The notes under the pieces are model-generated. The model did not search any database and was not told the DNA's origin. It saw only the letters and a program-made list of their open reading frames with translations. From SFWF01 sp045537915 (GTDB taxonomy: Bacteria > Bacillota > Clostridia > Oscillospirales > Acutalibacteraceae): 49,990 bases of DNA. Positions 41,065-49,585 of this stretch are shown in pieces. The stretch lies in contig JAZSQK010000048.1 in assembly GCA_045537915.1 (NCBI GenBank), positions 1-49,990 on the forward strand, read 5' to 3'. A program made the position numbers and the translations under genes. Numbering within the stretch: position 1 is the stretch's first letter; the number at the start of each line of letters is the position of its first letter.

Positions 41065-42228
41065 ATGATTGCAGGAGTTATTGCTGAGTTTAATCCCTTT
41101 CATAATGGGCACAAATACCTTATCGATCAGGCAAAAAATGACGGCTTCGAGGTTTTTTGCGTAATATCGGGCAACTTTGTACAGCGTGGAGATGTCGCTG
41201 TTATCCCAAAGTTTGAGCGTTCCCAAGCCGCTCTTAAATGCGGAGCAGATTTAGTTGCAGAGCTTCCTTGCCCCTGGTCTATGTCTACAGCGCAGAATTT
41301 TGCTATAGGCGGAGTATCACAGTTAAATGCACTTGGCGTCGATGTGCTTTATTTCGGAAGCGAATGCGGAGATATTAATAAGCTAACAGCTGCCGCTGAA
41401 ATACTGTCATCAAATGAATTTTCAAACAAAATCAAGAACAATCTCAGCAGCAATGAAACCTTTGCGTCAATAAGACAGAATATCTTGAGTGAGACAGATG
41501 CAGAACTTGGAAAAATACTGGATAATCCAAATGATTCTCTGGCGGTTGAGTATATTATTGCTGCTAAGAAGATTAACAAAAGCCTGAGGTTCAAGGCTAT
41601 CAAACGTGTTGGCGCTCTTCATAATGATAAAACCGAGTCAGGCGCCTTTTCAACCGCTACATTGTTGCGAGAAGATATCAAAAATAACCGTATAAGAGAT
41701 TTTGAAGAATATATGCCTGAAGAAGCCTATAGCATTCTTAAGTCATCACCAACGGCCGATATCTCAAGGCTTGAAACCGCTATTCTGTCTAAACTCAGAA
41801 CAATGTCATTAGAAGAATTAAAAATGACACCGGATATAAGTGAAGGAATTGAAAATTTAATATATGATGCAATAAAGGAATCCGAGACGTTAGACGAGCT
41901 TTATTCCAAAACTAAAACAAAACGATATACCCTTGCAAGAATAAGGCGAATTGTTCTCTCTGCATACATTGGTATTGATAATTCCTATTTTAAGCAGGAG
42001 CCTCCTTATGTCAGAGTTCTCGGGTTCAGAGGAAATGCTATCTCCGATTGTTCAATAGTATCTAAAAAACCCATAATAACCAGAGTTTCCCAGATTGAAC
42101 AACTGGATGCCTTTTCTAAAAAAGTTTTCGCAACCGAATGCAGAGCAACCGATTTATACGCACTTGCCTGTGATAAAAAACGTCGGTGCGGCAATGAATA
42201 CACCGCACCGATGATAAAGCTTACTTAA
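41065..42228 (+). CDS. tmcAL: tRNA(Met) cytidine acetate ligase TmcAL
   Basis: The 387-residue nucleotidyltransferase-fold enzyme begins MIAGVIAEFNPFHNGHKYLI with the HxGH ATP-binding motif. It continues with VISGNFVQRGDVAVIPKFER and LPCPWSMSTAQNFAIGGVSQ, all characteristic of TmcAL (formerly YlbM). TmcAL activates acetate with ATP to acetyl-AMP and makes N4-acetylcytidine at the wobble base of elongator tRNA-Met. It stands divergent from acetate kinase. The stop codon overlaps the convergent uvrC stop by 4 bases with no terminator between. Confidence 0.92.
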   Translation: MIAGVIAEFNPFHNGHKYLIDQAKNDGFEVFCVISGNFVQRGDVAVIPKFERSQAALKCGADLVAELPCPWSMSTAQNFAIGGVSQLNALGVDVLYFGSECGDINKLTAAAEILSSNEFSNKIKNNLSSNETFASIRQNILSETDAELGKILDNPNDSLAVEYIIAAKKINKSLRFKAIKRVGALHNDKTESGAFSTATLLREDIKNNRIRDFEEYMPEEAYSILKSSPTADISRLETAILSKLRTMSLEELKMTPDISEGIENLIYDAIKESETLDELYSKTKTKRYTLARIRRIVLSAYIGIDNSYFKQEPPYVRVLGFRGNAISDCSIVSKKPIITRVSQIEQLDAFSKKVFATECRATDLYALACDKKRRCGNEYTAPMIKLT

Positions 42229-44045
42229 TCGTAATGATAGTAATTTATAATATTTTCAGCAACATTTTTTGAAATTCCTGCTGCTATTAAATCGTCAAGC
42301 GTGGCTGATTTAATAGCAGTTATTGTTTTAAAACCTTTCAAAAGCTTCTTTGCAGTTGCCTCCCCTACTCCTTTTATCTTGCAAAGCTCAAGCTGCAATG
42401 CAGATATCCTTCTGCGTTGTTTATGATAACTTATAGCAAACCTATGCACCTCATCCTGAATACTTGTAATAAGGGTAAAAGAGCCTCTGGTAGCTTTCAA
42501 TTGAATTGTGTCATTCATTGTACATAGATGACTTGTCTTGTGTTTAGAATCCTTAACCATTCCGAACAGAGCCGTAGCAATATTATGATTTTTTAGAATT
42601 GGTAAAACGGCAGAAATCTGACCCTTTCCTCCGTCAAGAAGAATTAAATCCGGCATCTGAGAAAAGCTATCATCACTTCCCTTTTCATATTCATTGAAAC
42701 GCCTGTCAATTACCTCTGCTAATGAACGAAAATCATCCTGTCCTGTAAATGATTTGATTTTGAACTTTCTGTATTGCGATTTATCAGGACGCCCATCGGT
42801 AAATACAACCATAGAAGCAACGTTTTCGCTTCCCGCCGTGTTTGAAATATCATACGCCTCAATTCTGTGCGGAGAACTCTTTAGTCCAAGCAACCCCGAC
42901 AATTCACTTAATGCCGACATTTCCCTACCACTTCGTTGAGTTTTTTCAGACAAGGCTTCCGCCGCATTATTCCGACACATATCTATTAGTTGTTTTTGTG
43001 TGCCTATTTTAGGCACAGCAATGCATACCTTTCTTTTTGCCTCACTGCTTAAGAGCTGCTCAAGTATCTGTCTGTCAGAAAAATCGAGTTCTACTGATAT
43101 CTCAGGCGGAATTTCATTAAAAGAATAATAACTGCAAAGCACTTCGGCGTAGGCTTCATTGATATCACTTATACCGTCAATTATATAAACCTTTTTATCA
43201 CTGAGTTTTCCTTCCTTGAAAACAAGAACCGCAGCACATGCAGTTTCTCCGAGAGTTACAATTGAAAACACATCCTGTCGTTTATGAGACGAGGATATTA
43301 TTTTTTGTTTTTCCTTGCTTTTTTCAATAGCTTTTATTCGATCACGAAGTCTTGCTGCAAGTTCAAAATCCAACCCTTCTGCAGCCTGCTCCATTTTATT
43401 CTTTAATACAGAAATATCGCTTGAATTTGCTCCGCCCTTTTTAATAAATTCTACTGCATTTCGAACAGTTTCGAGATATTCCTCTCTAGAGATGTGACAT
43501 TTGCAAGGAGCATCACAAAGGCCAATATGAAAACTCAGACATGGCTTTGATTTTTTATCAAAGCTACGGTTACAATTCGGTAGCTTGAAAATCTTTAAAG
43601 CCTCATCGACTGTGTTTTTAACGACATACCAAGAATAATACGGTCCGATATATTCATCGCCGTTTTGAGTTTTTGCCTTAGTTGGAGATATTTTTGGCCA
43701 GACTTCATTTGTAACCTTTATATAATGATATCCTTTGTCGTCCTTAAGGAGAATATTGTATTTTGGTTGATGCTGTTTAATGAGTGAACTCTCGAGCATA
43801 AGTGCCTCATATTCACTGTCACAAAAAATTACCTCAAAGGTATCAACCAAAGCGACCATTTTTCTAACCTTTGTAGTGTGGTTTGTTGGGCTACCGAAAT
43901 ACTGAGTTACTCTGTTCTTCAAAGATTTAGCTTTGCCAATATATATTATTTTACCGTCAGCGCTTTTCATAATGTATACGCCGGGGGTTGTCGGCAGTGA
44001 ATTTGCTTTATTTTTAAGTTTTTGCAATTTTTCGTTGTAATTCAT
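42225..44045 (-). CDS. uvrC: UvrABC excinuclease subunit C
   Basis: UvrC makes both incisions in nucleotide excision repair. The 606-residue protein has the N-terminal GIY-YIG nuclease (TPGVYIMKSADGKIIYIGKA), a Cys-containing spacer (CKCHISREEY) and the UVR motif that binds UvrB (MEQAAEGLDFELAARLRDRI). The RNase H-like nuclease follows (EAYDISNTAGSENVASMVVF, DLILLDGGKGQI, DEVHRFAISYHKQRR), with C-terminal helix-hairpin-helix motifs (KIKGVGEATAKKLL). An AAAGGGGG site precedes the ATG. No uvrA or uvrB is nearby. Confidence 0.96.
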   Translation of the reverse strand: MNYNEKLQKLKNKANSLPTTPGVYIMKSADGKIIYIGKAKSLKNRVTQYFGSPTNHTTKVRKMVALVDTFEVIFCDSEYEALMLESSLIKQHQPKYNILLKDDKGYHYIKVTNEVWPKISPTKAKTQNGDEYIGPYYSWYVVKNTVDEALKIFKLPNCNRSFDKKSKPCLSFHIGLCDAPCKCHISREEYLETVRNAVEFIKKGGANSSDISVLKNKMEQAAEGLDFELAARLRDRIKAIEKSKEKQKIISSSHKRQDVFSIVTLGETACAAVLVFKEGKLSDKKVYIIDGISDINEAYAEVLCSYYSFNEIPPEISVELDFSDRQILEQLLSSEAKRKVCIAVPKIGTQKQLIDMCRNNAAEALSEKTQRSGREMSALSELSGLLGLKSSPHRIEAYDISNTAGSENVASMVVFTDGRPDKSQYRKFKIKSFTGQDDFRSLAEVIDRRFNEYEKGSDDSFSQMPDLILLDGGKGQISAVLPILKNHNIATALFGMVKDSKHKTSHLCTMNDTIQLKATRGSFTLITSIQDEVHRFAISYHKQRRRISALQLELCKIKGVGEATAKKLLKGFKTITAIKSATLDDLIAAGISKNVAENIINYYHYD

Positions 44046-44127
44046 ACTGAAACCCCCTTTACATTTATAATTTTATTTTATATAATATGTATATTATTTG
44101 CAAGTATTGTTTTTGAGGTTGACTTTT

Positions 44128-44484
44128 ATGAGAAAGGTGTTTATCCTGTTTCTTATTTTTGCTCTACTGTTAGTAGGATGTAATAACAGTGACGAAACCA
44201 CTGTTTCATCTGAGATTGATATAGTGGTTTTGCCTGATTCAAAGACAGCGCAAACGGTTAACGGATATTTAAATACTTCCTCCATTACATCCCTACAAAC
44301 CGATTCATCAATATCTAATAATCCTACTGAAGAGATTTACATTGGAAATCTCAATTCTAAGAAATATCACAAAAGCAGTTGTAGTTATGCTAAAAAAATT
44401 AGTGATAAAAATCTAACAAGTTTTTCTTCAATTGAAGCAGCTCAATCGGCAGGATTTACGCCTTGCGGTTCTTGCTTTAAATAA
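44128..44484 (+). CDS. Small lipoprotein with a C-terminal Cys/His metal-site-like domain
   Basis: The 118-residue product has a lipoprotein signal ending LLLVGC and a Ser/Thr-rich linker (~60 residues). The compact C-terminal domain is YIGNLNSKKYHKSSCSYAKK ... FSSIEAAQSAGFTPCGSC. The pattern 'N.....YH...C......N...F.S.EEA...G..PC..C' is seen at the ends of many clostridial secreted nucleases and surface proteins and resembles the Ada-type zinc-binding fold. Its role is unknown. The ATG at 44128 is preferred over an upstream in-frame start at 44098 because it directly begins the signal peptide. It is divergent from uvrC and upstream of acn. Confidence 0.72.
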   Translation: MRKVFILFLIFALLLVGCNNSDETTVSSEIDIVVLPDSKTAQTVNGYLNTSSITSLQTDSSISNNPTEEIYIGNLNSKKYHKSSCSYAKKISDKNLTSFSSIEAAQSAGFTPCGSCFK

Positions 44485-44512
44485 ATAATCACATATCGAA
44501 AGGAAATCTTTA

Positions 44513-46447
44513 ATGGGACTTACACTTACTGAAAAAATTCTTAAAGCCCACCTTATAGACGGTGAGTTTATTAAGGGTTCTGAAATAGGAATCAAAATTG
44601 ATCAGACCTTGACTCAGGACGCCACAGGAACAATGGCTTATCTTGAATTTGAGGCTATGGGAATTCCCAGAGTTCGCACTGAAAGGTCTGTTGCCTACAT
44701 TGATCACAACACCCTTCAGTCAGGATTTGAGAATGCAGATGACCACAGATTTATCGGTTCTATCGCAAAAAAGCACGGAATTTATTTTTCCCGTCCGGGT
44801 AACGGAATTTGCCATCAGGTACATCTTGAAAGATTTGGTATTCCGGGTAAAACTCTGATAGGCTCCGATAGCCACACTCCAACCGGCGGCGGTATCGGTA
44901 TGATTGCAATCGGTGCAGGCGGACTTGATGTCGCTGTTGCAATGGGTGGCGGAGCTTACTATATTACATATCCTAAAATTGTTAAGGTTGAACTTTCGGG
45001 CAGACTTCGTGACTGGGTTGCAGCTAAAGACGTTATACTTGAGGTTCTTCGTATAATGTCGGTCAAGGGTGGCGTCGGCAAGGTAATTGAGTACTGCGGC
45101 GAGGGCGTTAAGACCTTGTCGGTTCCCGAACGTGCTACTATAACCAATATGGGAGCCGAGCTTGGCGCAACTACCTCTATATTCCCCTCTGATGAGATAA
45201 CATATGAATTTTTGAAAGCCCAGAAACGTGAAGAGGTTTGGACCGAACTTTCTGCAGACGCTGATGCACAGTACGACGAAATAATTAAAATTAACCTTAG
45301 TGAACTTGAACCTATGGTTGCCTGTCCTCACTCTCCTGATAATGTCAAGAAGGTTTCTGAGCTTTCTAAAATGAAGATTGACCAGGTTTGCATTGGCTCT
45401 TGCACCAACTCATCACTAATGGATATGAGCAAGGTAGCCCACATTTTAAAGGGCAAAACAGTAAACCCAGACGTTTCACTTTCTATTGCTCCTGGTTCCA
45501 AGCAAGTTCTGAACATGATCGCTAAAAACGGTATGCTCTCAAGTATGATTGATGCCGGTGCGAGAATTTTAGAGAGTGCTTGCGGTCCCTGCATAGGTAT
45601 GGGACAATCACCTAATTCAGCAGGTATTTCACTTCGAACCTTTAACCGTAACTTTGAAGGCCGCTCGGGCACAAAAGACGGACAAATCTATCTTGTGTCC
45701 CCCGAAGTTGCCGCAGCATCGGCAATAACCGGTTATCTGACCGATCCCAGAGAGTTAGGAAAAATGCCTGAATTCTTACTGCCATCGGAATTTGAAATTA
45801 ACGATAATATGATCGTTGAACCTGCGTCAGCTAAAGACGCTGATAATGTCGAAATTCTTCGTGGACCAAATATTAAGCCATTCCCTGTTACAAAACCGCT
45901 TGATAACACAATTTTATGTAAGTGTTCTTTGAAGGTTGAGGATAATATTACTACAGATCATATTATGCCGGCCGGCGCTAAGATACTTCCTCTACGTTCT
46001 AATATTCCTGCAATTTCAAAGCATTGCTTTACGGTATGCGATCCCGACTTCCCTGCTCGTGCAGAGGAACTTGGTTCAAGTATAATCGTCGGCGGCGCAA
46101 ATTACGGTCAAGGCTCCTCCCGTGAGCATGCTGCACTTGCACCTCTCCATCTAGGAGTAAAAGCAGTTCTGACAAAATCTTTTGCCAGAATTCACAGAGC
46201 AAATCTCATAAATGCAGGTATTCTTCCGCTTAACTTCGTCAATGAAGCAGATTATGATAAAATCGACCTATCAGACGATTTGCTCATTGAAAACGTAACC
46301 AAGTGTATAAAAGAAGGAAAACCGCTCACAGTCAAAAATTTGACCAAAAACGTCAATATCCCTGTTGTATGCGAATTATCCGACAGAGCAAAAGATATTG
46401 TATTGGCTGGTGGACTATTAAGCTACACAAAGGAAAACCTAAAATAA
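44513..46447 (+). CDS. acn: Aconitate hydratase
   Basis: Aconitase isomerises citrate to isocitrate through a 4Fe-4S cluster. The 644-residue protein has LTQDATGTMAYLEFEAMGIP, HQVHLERFGIPGKTLIGSDS followed by HTPTGGGIG, the first cluster Cys in CIGSCTNSS and the pair in ESACGPCIGMGQ. A C-terminal swivel domain carries YGQGSSREHAALAPLHLGVK and VLTKSFARIHRANL. At 644 aa it is the shorter anaerobe form with the swivel domain fused, like mitochondrial-type and AcnA-like short variants. An AAAGGAAA site precedes the ATG. icd follows after 11 bases. Confidence 0.95.
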   Translation: MGLTLTEKILKAHLIDGEFIKGSEIGIKIDQTLTQDATGTMAYLEFEAMGIPRVRTERSVAYIDHNTLQSGFENADDHRFIGSIAKKHGIYFSRPGNGICHQVHLERFGIPGKTLIGSDSHTPTGGGIGMIAIGAGGLDVAVAMGGGAYYITYPKIVKVELSGRLRDWVAAKDVILEVLRIMSVKGGVGKVIEYCGEGVKTLSVPERATITNMGAELGATTSIFPSDEITYEFLKAQKREEVWTELSADADAQYDEIIKINLSELEPMVACPHSPDNVKKVSELSKMKIDQVCIGSCTNSSLMDMSKVAHILKGKTVNPDVSLSIAPGSKQVLNMIAKNGMLSSMIDAGARILESACGPCIGMGQSPNSAGISLRTFNRNFEGRSGTKDGQIYLVSPEVAAASAITGYLTDPRELGKMPEFLLPSEFEINDNMIVEPASAKDADNVEILRGPNIKPFPVTKPLDNTILCKCSLKVEDNITTDHIMPAGAKILPLRSNIPAISKHCFTVCDPDFPARAEELGSSIIVGGANYGQGSSREHAALAPLHLGVKAVLTKSFARIHRANLINAGILPLNFVNEADYDKIDLSDDLLIENVTKCIKEGKPLTVKNLTKNVNIPVVCELSDRAKDIVLAGGLLSYTKENLK

Positions 46448-46458
46448 GGAGCATTACA

Positions 46459-47673
46459 ATGGCAAACAAGATTCAAATGAAAACTCCCCTCGTTGAGATG
46501 GACGGAGATGAAATGACCAGAATTATCTGGAAAATGATTAAGGATATTCTTCTTAATCCTTATATTGACCTTAAGACAGAATATTATGACCTTGGCCTTG
46601 AGTACAGAAATGAAACTGATGATAAGGTCACTGTAGATTCGGCAGAAGCCACAAAAAAATATGGTGTTGCCGTTAAGTGTGCAACTATCACGCCTAATGC
46701 TGCCCGAATGACAGAATATAACCTTAAGGAAATGTGGAAATCTCCTAATGGTACTATCAGAGCAATCCTTGACGGAACTGTTTTCAGAACTCCGATAATT
46801 GTTAAAGGAATTGAACCTTATATCCCCACCTGGACAAAGCCAATAACCATCGCCCGTCACGCCTATGGAGATGTATATAAAAATTCTGAGATGCAGGTTT
46901 CAAAGGGGACAAAATGTGAGCTTATTGCTACTGATAAGGACGGGAATGAAACCAGAAAGCTTATCTATGATTTTAGTGACAGCGACGGCGTAATTCAGGG
47001 TGTACACAACAAGGACACTTCAATTGCATCCTTTGCAAGATGCTGCTTTAACTTTGCGCTTGACACAAAACAAGATATATGGTTTGCAACCAAGGACACT
47101 ATCTCAAAGCAGTATGACCATCATTTCAAGGATATATTTGCAGAAATTTTTGAAAATGAGTATAAAGAGAAATTTGAAGCTGCAGGTATCGAATATTTCT
47201 ACACCCTCATCGACGATGCGGTAGCCCGAGTTGTTCGCTCTGAGGGCGGATATATCTGGGCGTGTAAGAATTATGATGGCGATGTAATGTCGGATATGGT
47301 TGCAACTGCATACGGATCTCTTGCAATGATGACATCAGTACTTGTATCTCCCGACGGAGTATATGAATATGAGGCAGCTCACGGCACCGTTCAAAGACAT
47401 TACTATAAGCATTTAAGGGGAGAAAAAACCTCGACTAACAGCGTAGCAACCCTCTTTGCCTGGACAGGAGCTTTGAGAAAACGAGGAGAGCTTGACAATC
47501 TGCCCAGTCTTATTGGTTTTGCAGATAAGCTTGAAAAAGCTACCATACAAACCATAGAGGATGGCGTTATGACAGGCGATCTTTACTCAATATCAAAACT
47601 CGAGAACAAGGTTAAAGTAGACACCGAAACCTTCTTAATAGAGATCAATAACCGTCTGAAAAGCCTTATTTAA
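46459..47673 (+). CDS. icd: NADP-dependent isocitrate dehydrogenase, eukaryotic-like type
   Basis: Icd oxidises isocitrate to 2-oxoglutarate. The 404-residue protein starts KIQMKTPLVEMDGDEMTRII and has CATITPNAARMTEYNLKEMW then SPNGTIRAILDGTVFRTPI. The metal-binding Asp set is in FYTLIDDAVARVVRSEGGYI and KNYDGDVMSDMVA. The NADP region is YEYEAAHGTVQRHYYKHLRG. This is the dimeric type shared with eukaryotic IDH1/IDH2 rather than the E. coli type. The ATG at 46459 with AAGGAG before it is chosen. The frame is open back to 46303, but that stretch overlaps the end of acn. It provides NADPH and 2-oxoglutarate for glutamate synthesis. Confidence 0.95.
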   Translation: MANKIQMKTPLVEMDGDEMTRIIWKMIKDILLNPYIDLKTEYYDLGLEYRNETDDKVTVDSAEATKKYGVAVKCATITPNAARMTEYNLKEMWKSPNGTIRAILDGTVFRTPIIVKGIEPYIPTWTKPITIARHAYGDVYKNSEMQVSKGTKCELIATDKDGNETRKLIYDFSDSDGVIQGVHNKDTSIASFARCCFNFALDTKQDIWFATKDTISKQYDHHFKDIFAEIFENEYKEKFEAAGIEYFYTLIDDAVARVVRSEGGYIWACKNYDGDVMSDMVATAYGSLAMMTSVLVSPDGVYEYEAAHGTVQRHYYKHLRGEKTSTNSVATLFAWTGALRKRGELDNLPSLIGFADKLEKATIQTIEDGVMTGDLYSISKLENKVKVDTETFLIEINNRLKSLI

Positions 47674-47675
47674 CG

Positions 47676-47709
47676 AAAAAAGACTTAGCAAAATTGCTAA
47701 GTCTTTTTT
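47676..47709. terminator. Bidirectional intrinsic terminator
   Basis: A perfect 15-bp stem (AAAAAAGACTTAGCA at 47676-47690 with its complement at 47695-47709) lies between the convergent icd and gltA genes. Confidence 0.92.
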
Positions 47710-47710
47710 G

Positions 47711-49075
47711 TTATCTATCATTCATTTTTATATAATCAAGTTCTGGCTGTACACTCAAATAAGCAGGTCTGATAATCTTACTTGAATTTACAAGCTCTTC
47801 TATTCTGTGAGCACTCCAGCCCGCAATCCTAGCAATTGCAAAAATAGGAGTGTAAAGCTCAAGCGGAAGATCCAGCATTGAATAAACAAATCCACTGTAA
47901 AAGTCAATGTTAGCACTAACCTGTTTCTGAGACTTTTTGTGTTCAGCAAAAACCTCGGGGCTAAGTTTCGCAATGTTGGAGTAGAGTATAAACTCCTTTT
48001 GTCTTCCCTTTTCTACCGATAGCTTTTCAACATACTGCTTAAAGATGTTAGCTCTGGGGTCAGAAACGGTATATACAGCGTGACCGATACCATAAATAAG
48101 TCCTGACCTATCAAACGCTTCCTTATTTAGAAGCTTTCTCAGATAGTCCTTAACCTCATCCTCGTCGGTCCAATCATTAATCTCCTTCTTCATTGTATCA
48201 ACCATCTGGCAAACCTTAATATTTGCGCCGCCATGCTTTGGTCCCTTTAATGAACAAAGAGATGCGGCAATCGCAGAATATGTATCAGTACCGGAAGAAG
48301 TGACCACTCGGTCGGTAAAAGTAGAGTTATTTCCGCCGCCGTGCTCCGCATGTAAAACTAATGCAATGTCGAGAATTTTTGCTTCAAGCTCAGAATACTT
48401 TCCGTCAGGTCGAAGCATACGCAAGATATTTTCTGCGGTTGACAGCTTAGGATCGGGATTTATTATATACAGAGCCTTACCCTTGTTATAATGCATATAT
48501 GCGTGATATGCATAAATCGCAAGTAATGGGAATGTCGAAATTAACCGAATGGACTGTTTGAGAACGTTTGCAATAGAAGTGTCATTGGCATAGTCATCAT
48601 AGGAATAAAGTGTCAAAACACTCTTTGCTAGTGAGTTCATTATATCGGCGTTAGCAGCCTTCATAATTACATCTCTGGTAAAACTCATCGGCAAATTTCT
48701 GTTATCGGCAAGTAATTTATTAAATGCAGAAAGCTCTTCGTTATTAGGCAACTCTCCGAACATTAACAGATATACAGTTTCTTCAAAGCCAAAACGGTTT
48801 TCACTTGTAAATCCCTTTACAAGCTCGTTAATATCATATCCTCTGTAGTAGAGTTCTCCATCGATAGGAGTCAACTCGCCGTTAATTACCCTGGAGGAGT
48901 AGCTTGTTGATATTTCGGTAAGACCTGTAAGTACACCCTTACCCTTTGCATCACGAAGTCCGCGGTTGACATTATTTATTACGAATAACTCGGGATCAAT
49001 TTGATCGTTTTTAGTACAAAGCTTTGATAAATCATAGATTTCTTCTGATATCTTTGAAAAATTTTTGTTTGCCAT
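47711..49075 (-). CDS. gltA: Citrate synthase
   Basis: The 454-residue si-type citrate synthase condenses oxaloacetate and acetyl-CoA. Active-site residues are visible: the first catalytic His in LHAEHGGGNNSTFT, the second in YGIGHAVYTVSDPRA and the Asp in ANIDFYSGFVYSML. The PKHGGANIKVCQMVD block is also present. A 50-residue N-terminal extension precedes GLRDAKGKGVLTGLTEISTS, as usual for clostridial forms. It is convergent with acn-icd, so citrate, isocitrate and 2-oxoglutarate synthesis are encoded together. AGGAGA precedes the ATG. Confidence 0.95.
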   Translation of the reverse strand: MANKNFSKISEEIYDLSKLCTKNDQIDPELFVINNVNRGLRDAKGKGVLTGLTEISTSYSSRVINGELTPIDGELYYRGYDINELVKGFTSENRFGFEETVYLLMFGELPNNEELSAFNKLLADNRNLPMSFTRDVIMKAANADIMNSLAKSVLTLYSYDDYANDTSIANVLKQSIRLISTFPLLAIYAYHAYMHYNKGKALYIINPDPKLSTAENILRMLRPDGKYSELEAKILDIALVLHAEHGGGNNSTFTDRVVTSSGTDTYSAIAASLCSLKGPKHGGANIKVCQMVDTMKKEINDWTDEDEVKDYLRKLLNKEAFDRSGLIYGIGHAVYTVSDPRANIFKQYVEKLSVEKGRQKEFILYSNIAKLSPEVFAEHKKSQKQVSANIDFYSGFVYSMLDLPLELYTPIFAIARIAGWSAHRIEELVNSSKIIRPAYLSVQPELDYIKMNDR

Positions 49076-49105
49076 TATTATCTCCTGAAATTGAATTTAA
49101 TAATA

Positions 49106-49134
49106 ATTATACATTCAAATAAACAGTGTGTCAA
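49106..49134 (-). promoter_or_regulatory. Sigma-A promoter of gltA
   Basis: On the minus strand TTGACA (49134-49129) and TATAAT (49111-49106) with a 17-bp spacer. It lies directly beyond the distal tRNA-Lys repeat copy. Confidence 0.85.
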
Positions 49135-49140
49135 CAATAA

Positions 49141-49411
49141 TATGAGTATAATAAAATAATAAAAGACCCAACTACGTGGGCCTTTTATTATTTGGTGATC
49201 TATCGGAGATGCTCTGCGCCCCTATCATTTCGACCGCTCCGAGCGGTGCCCGAAACGATTACGGGTGCTCGAGACTTCACAGTCACAAAATGCTGTTGCG
49301 CATTTTGTGCTGCTCCGACGAACTCCACCGGAGTTCTCATCTATAAGTATTATAAAATAATAAAAGACCCAACTACGTGGGCCTTATATTATTTGGTGAT
49401 CTATCGGAGAT
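49141..49411 (-). repeat. Duplicated tRNA-Lys 3' end and terminator flanking a structured insert
   Basis: Two 70-base direct copies (49141-49210 and 49342-49411, offset 201, 67 of 70 identical) span the T-arm 3' half, acceptor 3' strand, CCA and terminator of tRNA-Lys. The ~130-base insert between them (49211-49341) contains, in minus-strand order, the hairpin GAACTCC-ggt-GGAGTTC, the long hairpin CACAAAATGC/GCATTTTGTG and the hairpin ACCGCT-CGG-AGCGGT. On the plus strand CCGGAGTTC (49328-49336) is an inverted copy of the T-arm 5' half of this tRNA (49414-49422). No convincing ORF is seen. The plan matches the tRNA-Arg locus. Confidence 0.9.
49158..49190 (-). terminator. Terminator of the distal duplicated tRNA-Lys 3' end
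   Basis: On the minus strand AAGGCCCA pairs with TGGGTCTT (one G-U), followed by TTATTATTTT. A near-identical copy at 49361-49388 serves the intact tRNA-Lys. Confidence 0.7.
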
Positions 49412-49469
49412 TCGAACTCCGGACACCTTGATTAAAAGTCAAGTGCTCTGCCAACTGAGCTAATAGATC
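49394..49469 (-). tRNA. tRNA-Lys (TTT)
   Basis: Acceptor GATCTAT pairs with ATAGATC, discriminator A, encoded CCA. The anticodon loop CTTTTAA gives TTT. The T-arm is CCGGAGTTCGAATCTCCG. Confidence 0.96.
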
Positions 49470-49486
49470 ATTTTTGCGACTAAGAT

Positions 49487-49515
49487 ATTATAACAACTTA
49501 AAACATAATTGTCAA
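49487..49515 (-). promoter_or_regulatory. Sigma-A promoter of tRNA-Lys
   Basis: On the minus strand TTGACA (49515-49510) and TATAAT (49492-49487) with a 17-bp spacer, 17 bases before the tRNA. Confidence 0.85.
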
Positions 49516-49585
49516 GGATAATTTTACCTAAGTTTTGATAAATTTCGGGAGAGAAGAATTACTACCTTCCCTCCCGATAAATATT

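Noticed and set aside
44720..45331. 203-codon open frame antisense to acn
   Set aside because: It lies inside a clear aconitase gene on the other strand, has no ribosome site, and its composition mirrors the acn codons.
46303..46458. In-frame N-terminal extension of Icd
   Set aside because: It overlaps the last 48 codons of acn, and the true start has an AAGGAG site and the family N-terminus.
49192..49210. A second tRNA-Lys gene
   Set aside because: Only the T-arm 3' half and acceptor 3' strand are present, with no 5' acceptor, D-arm or anticodon arm, so it is a partial duplication.
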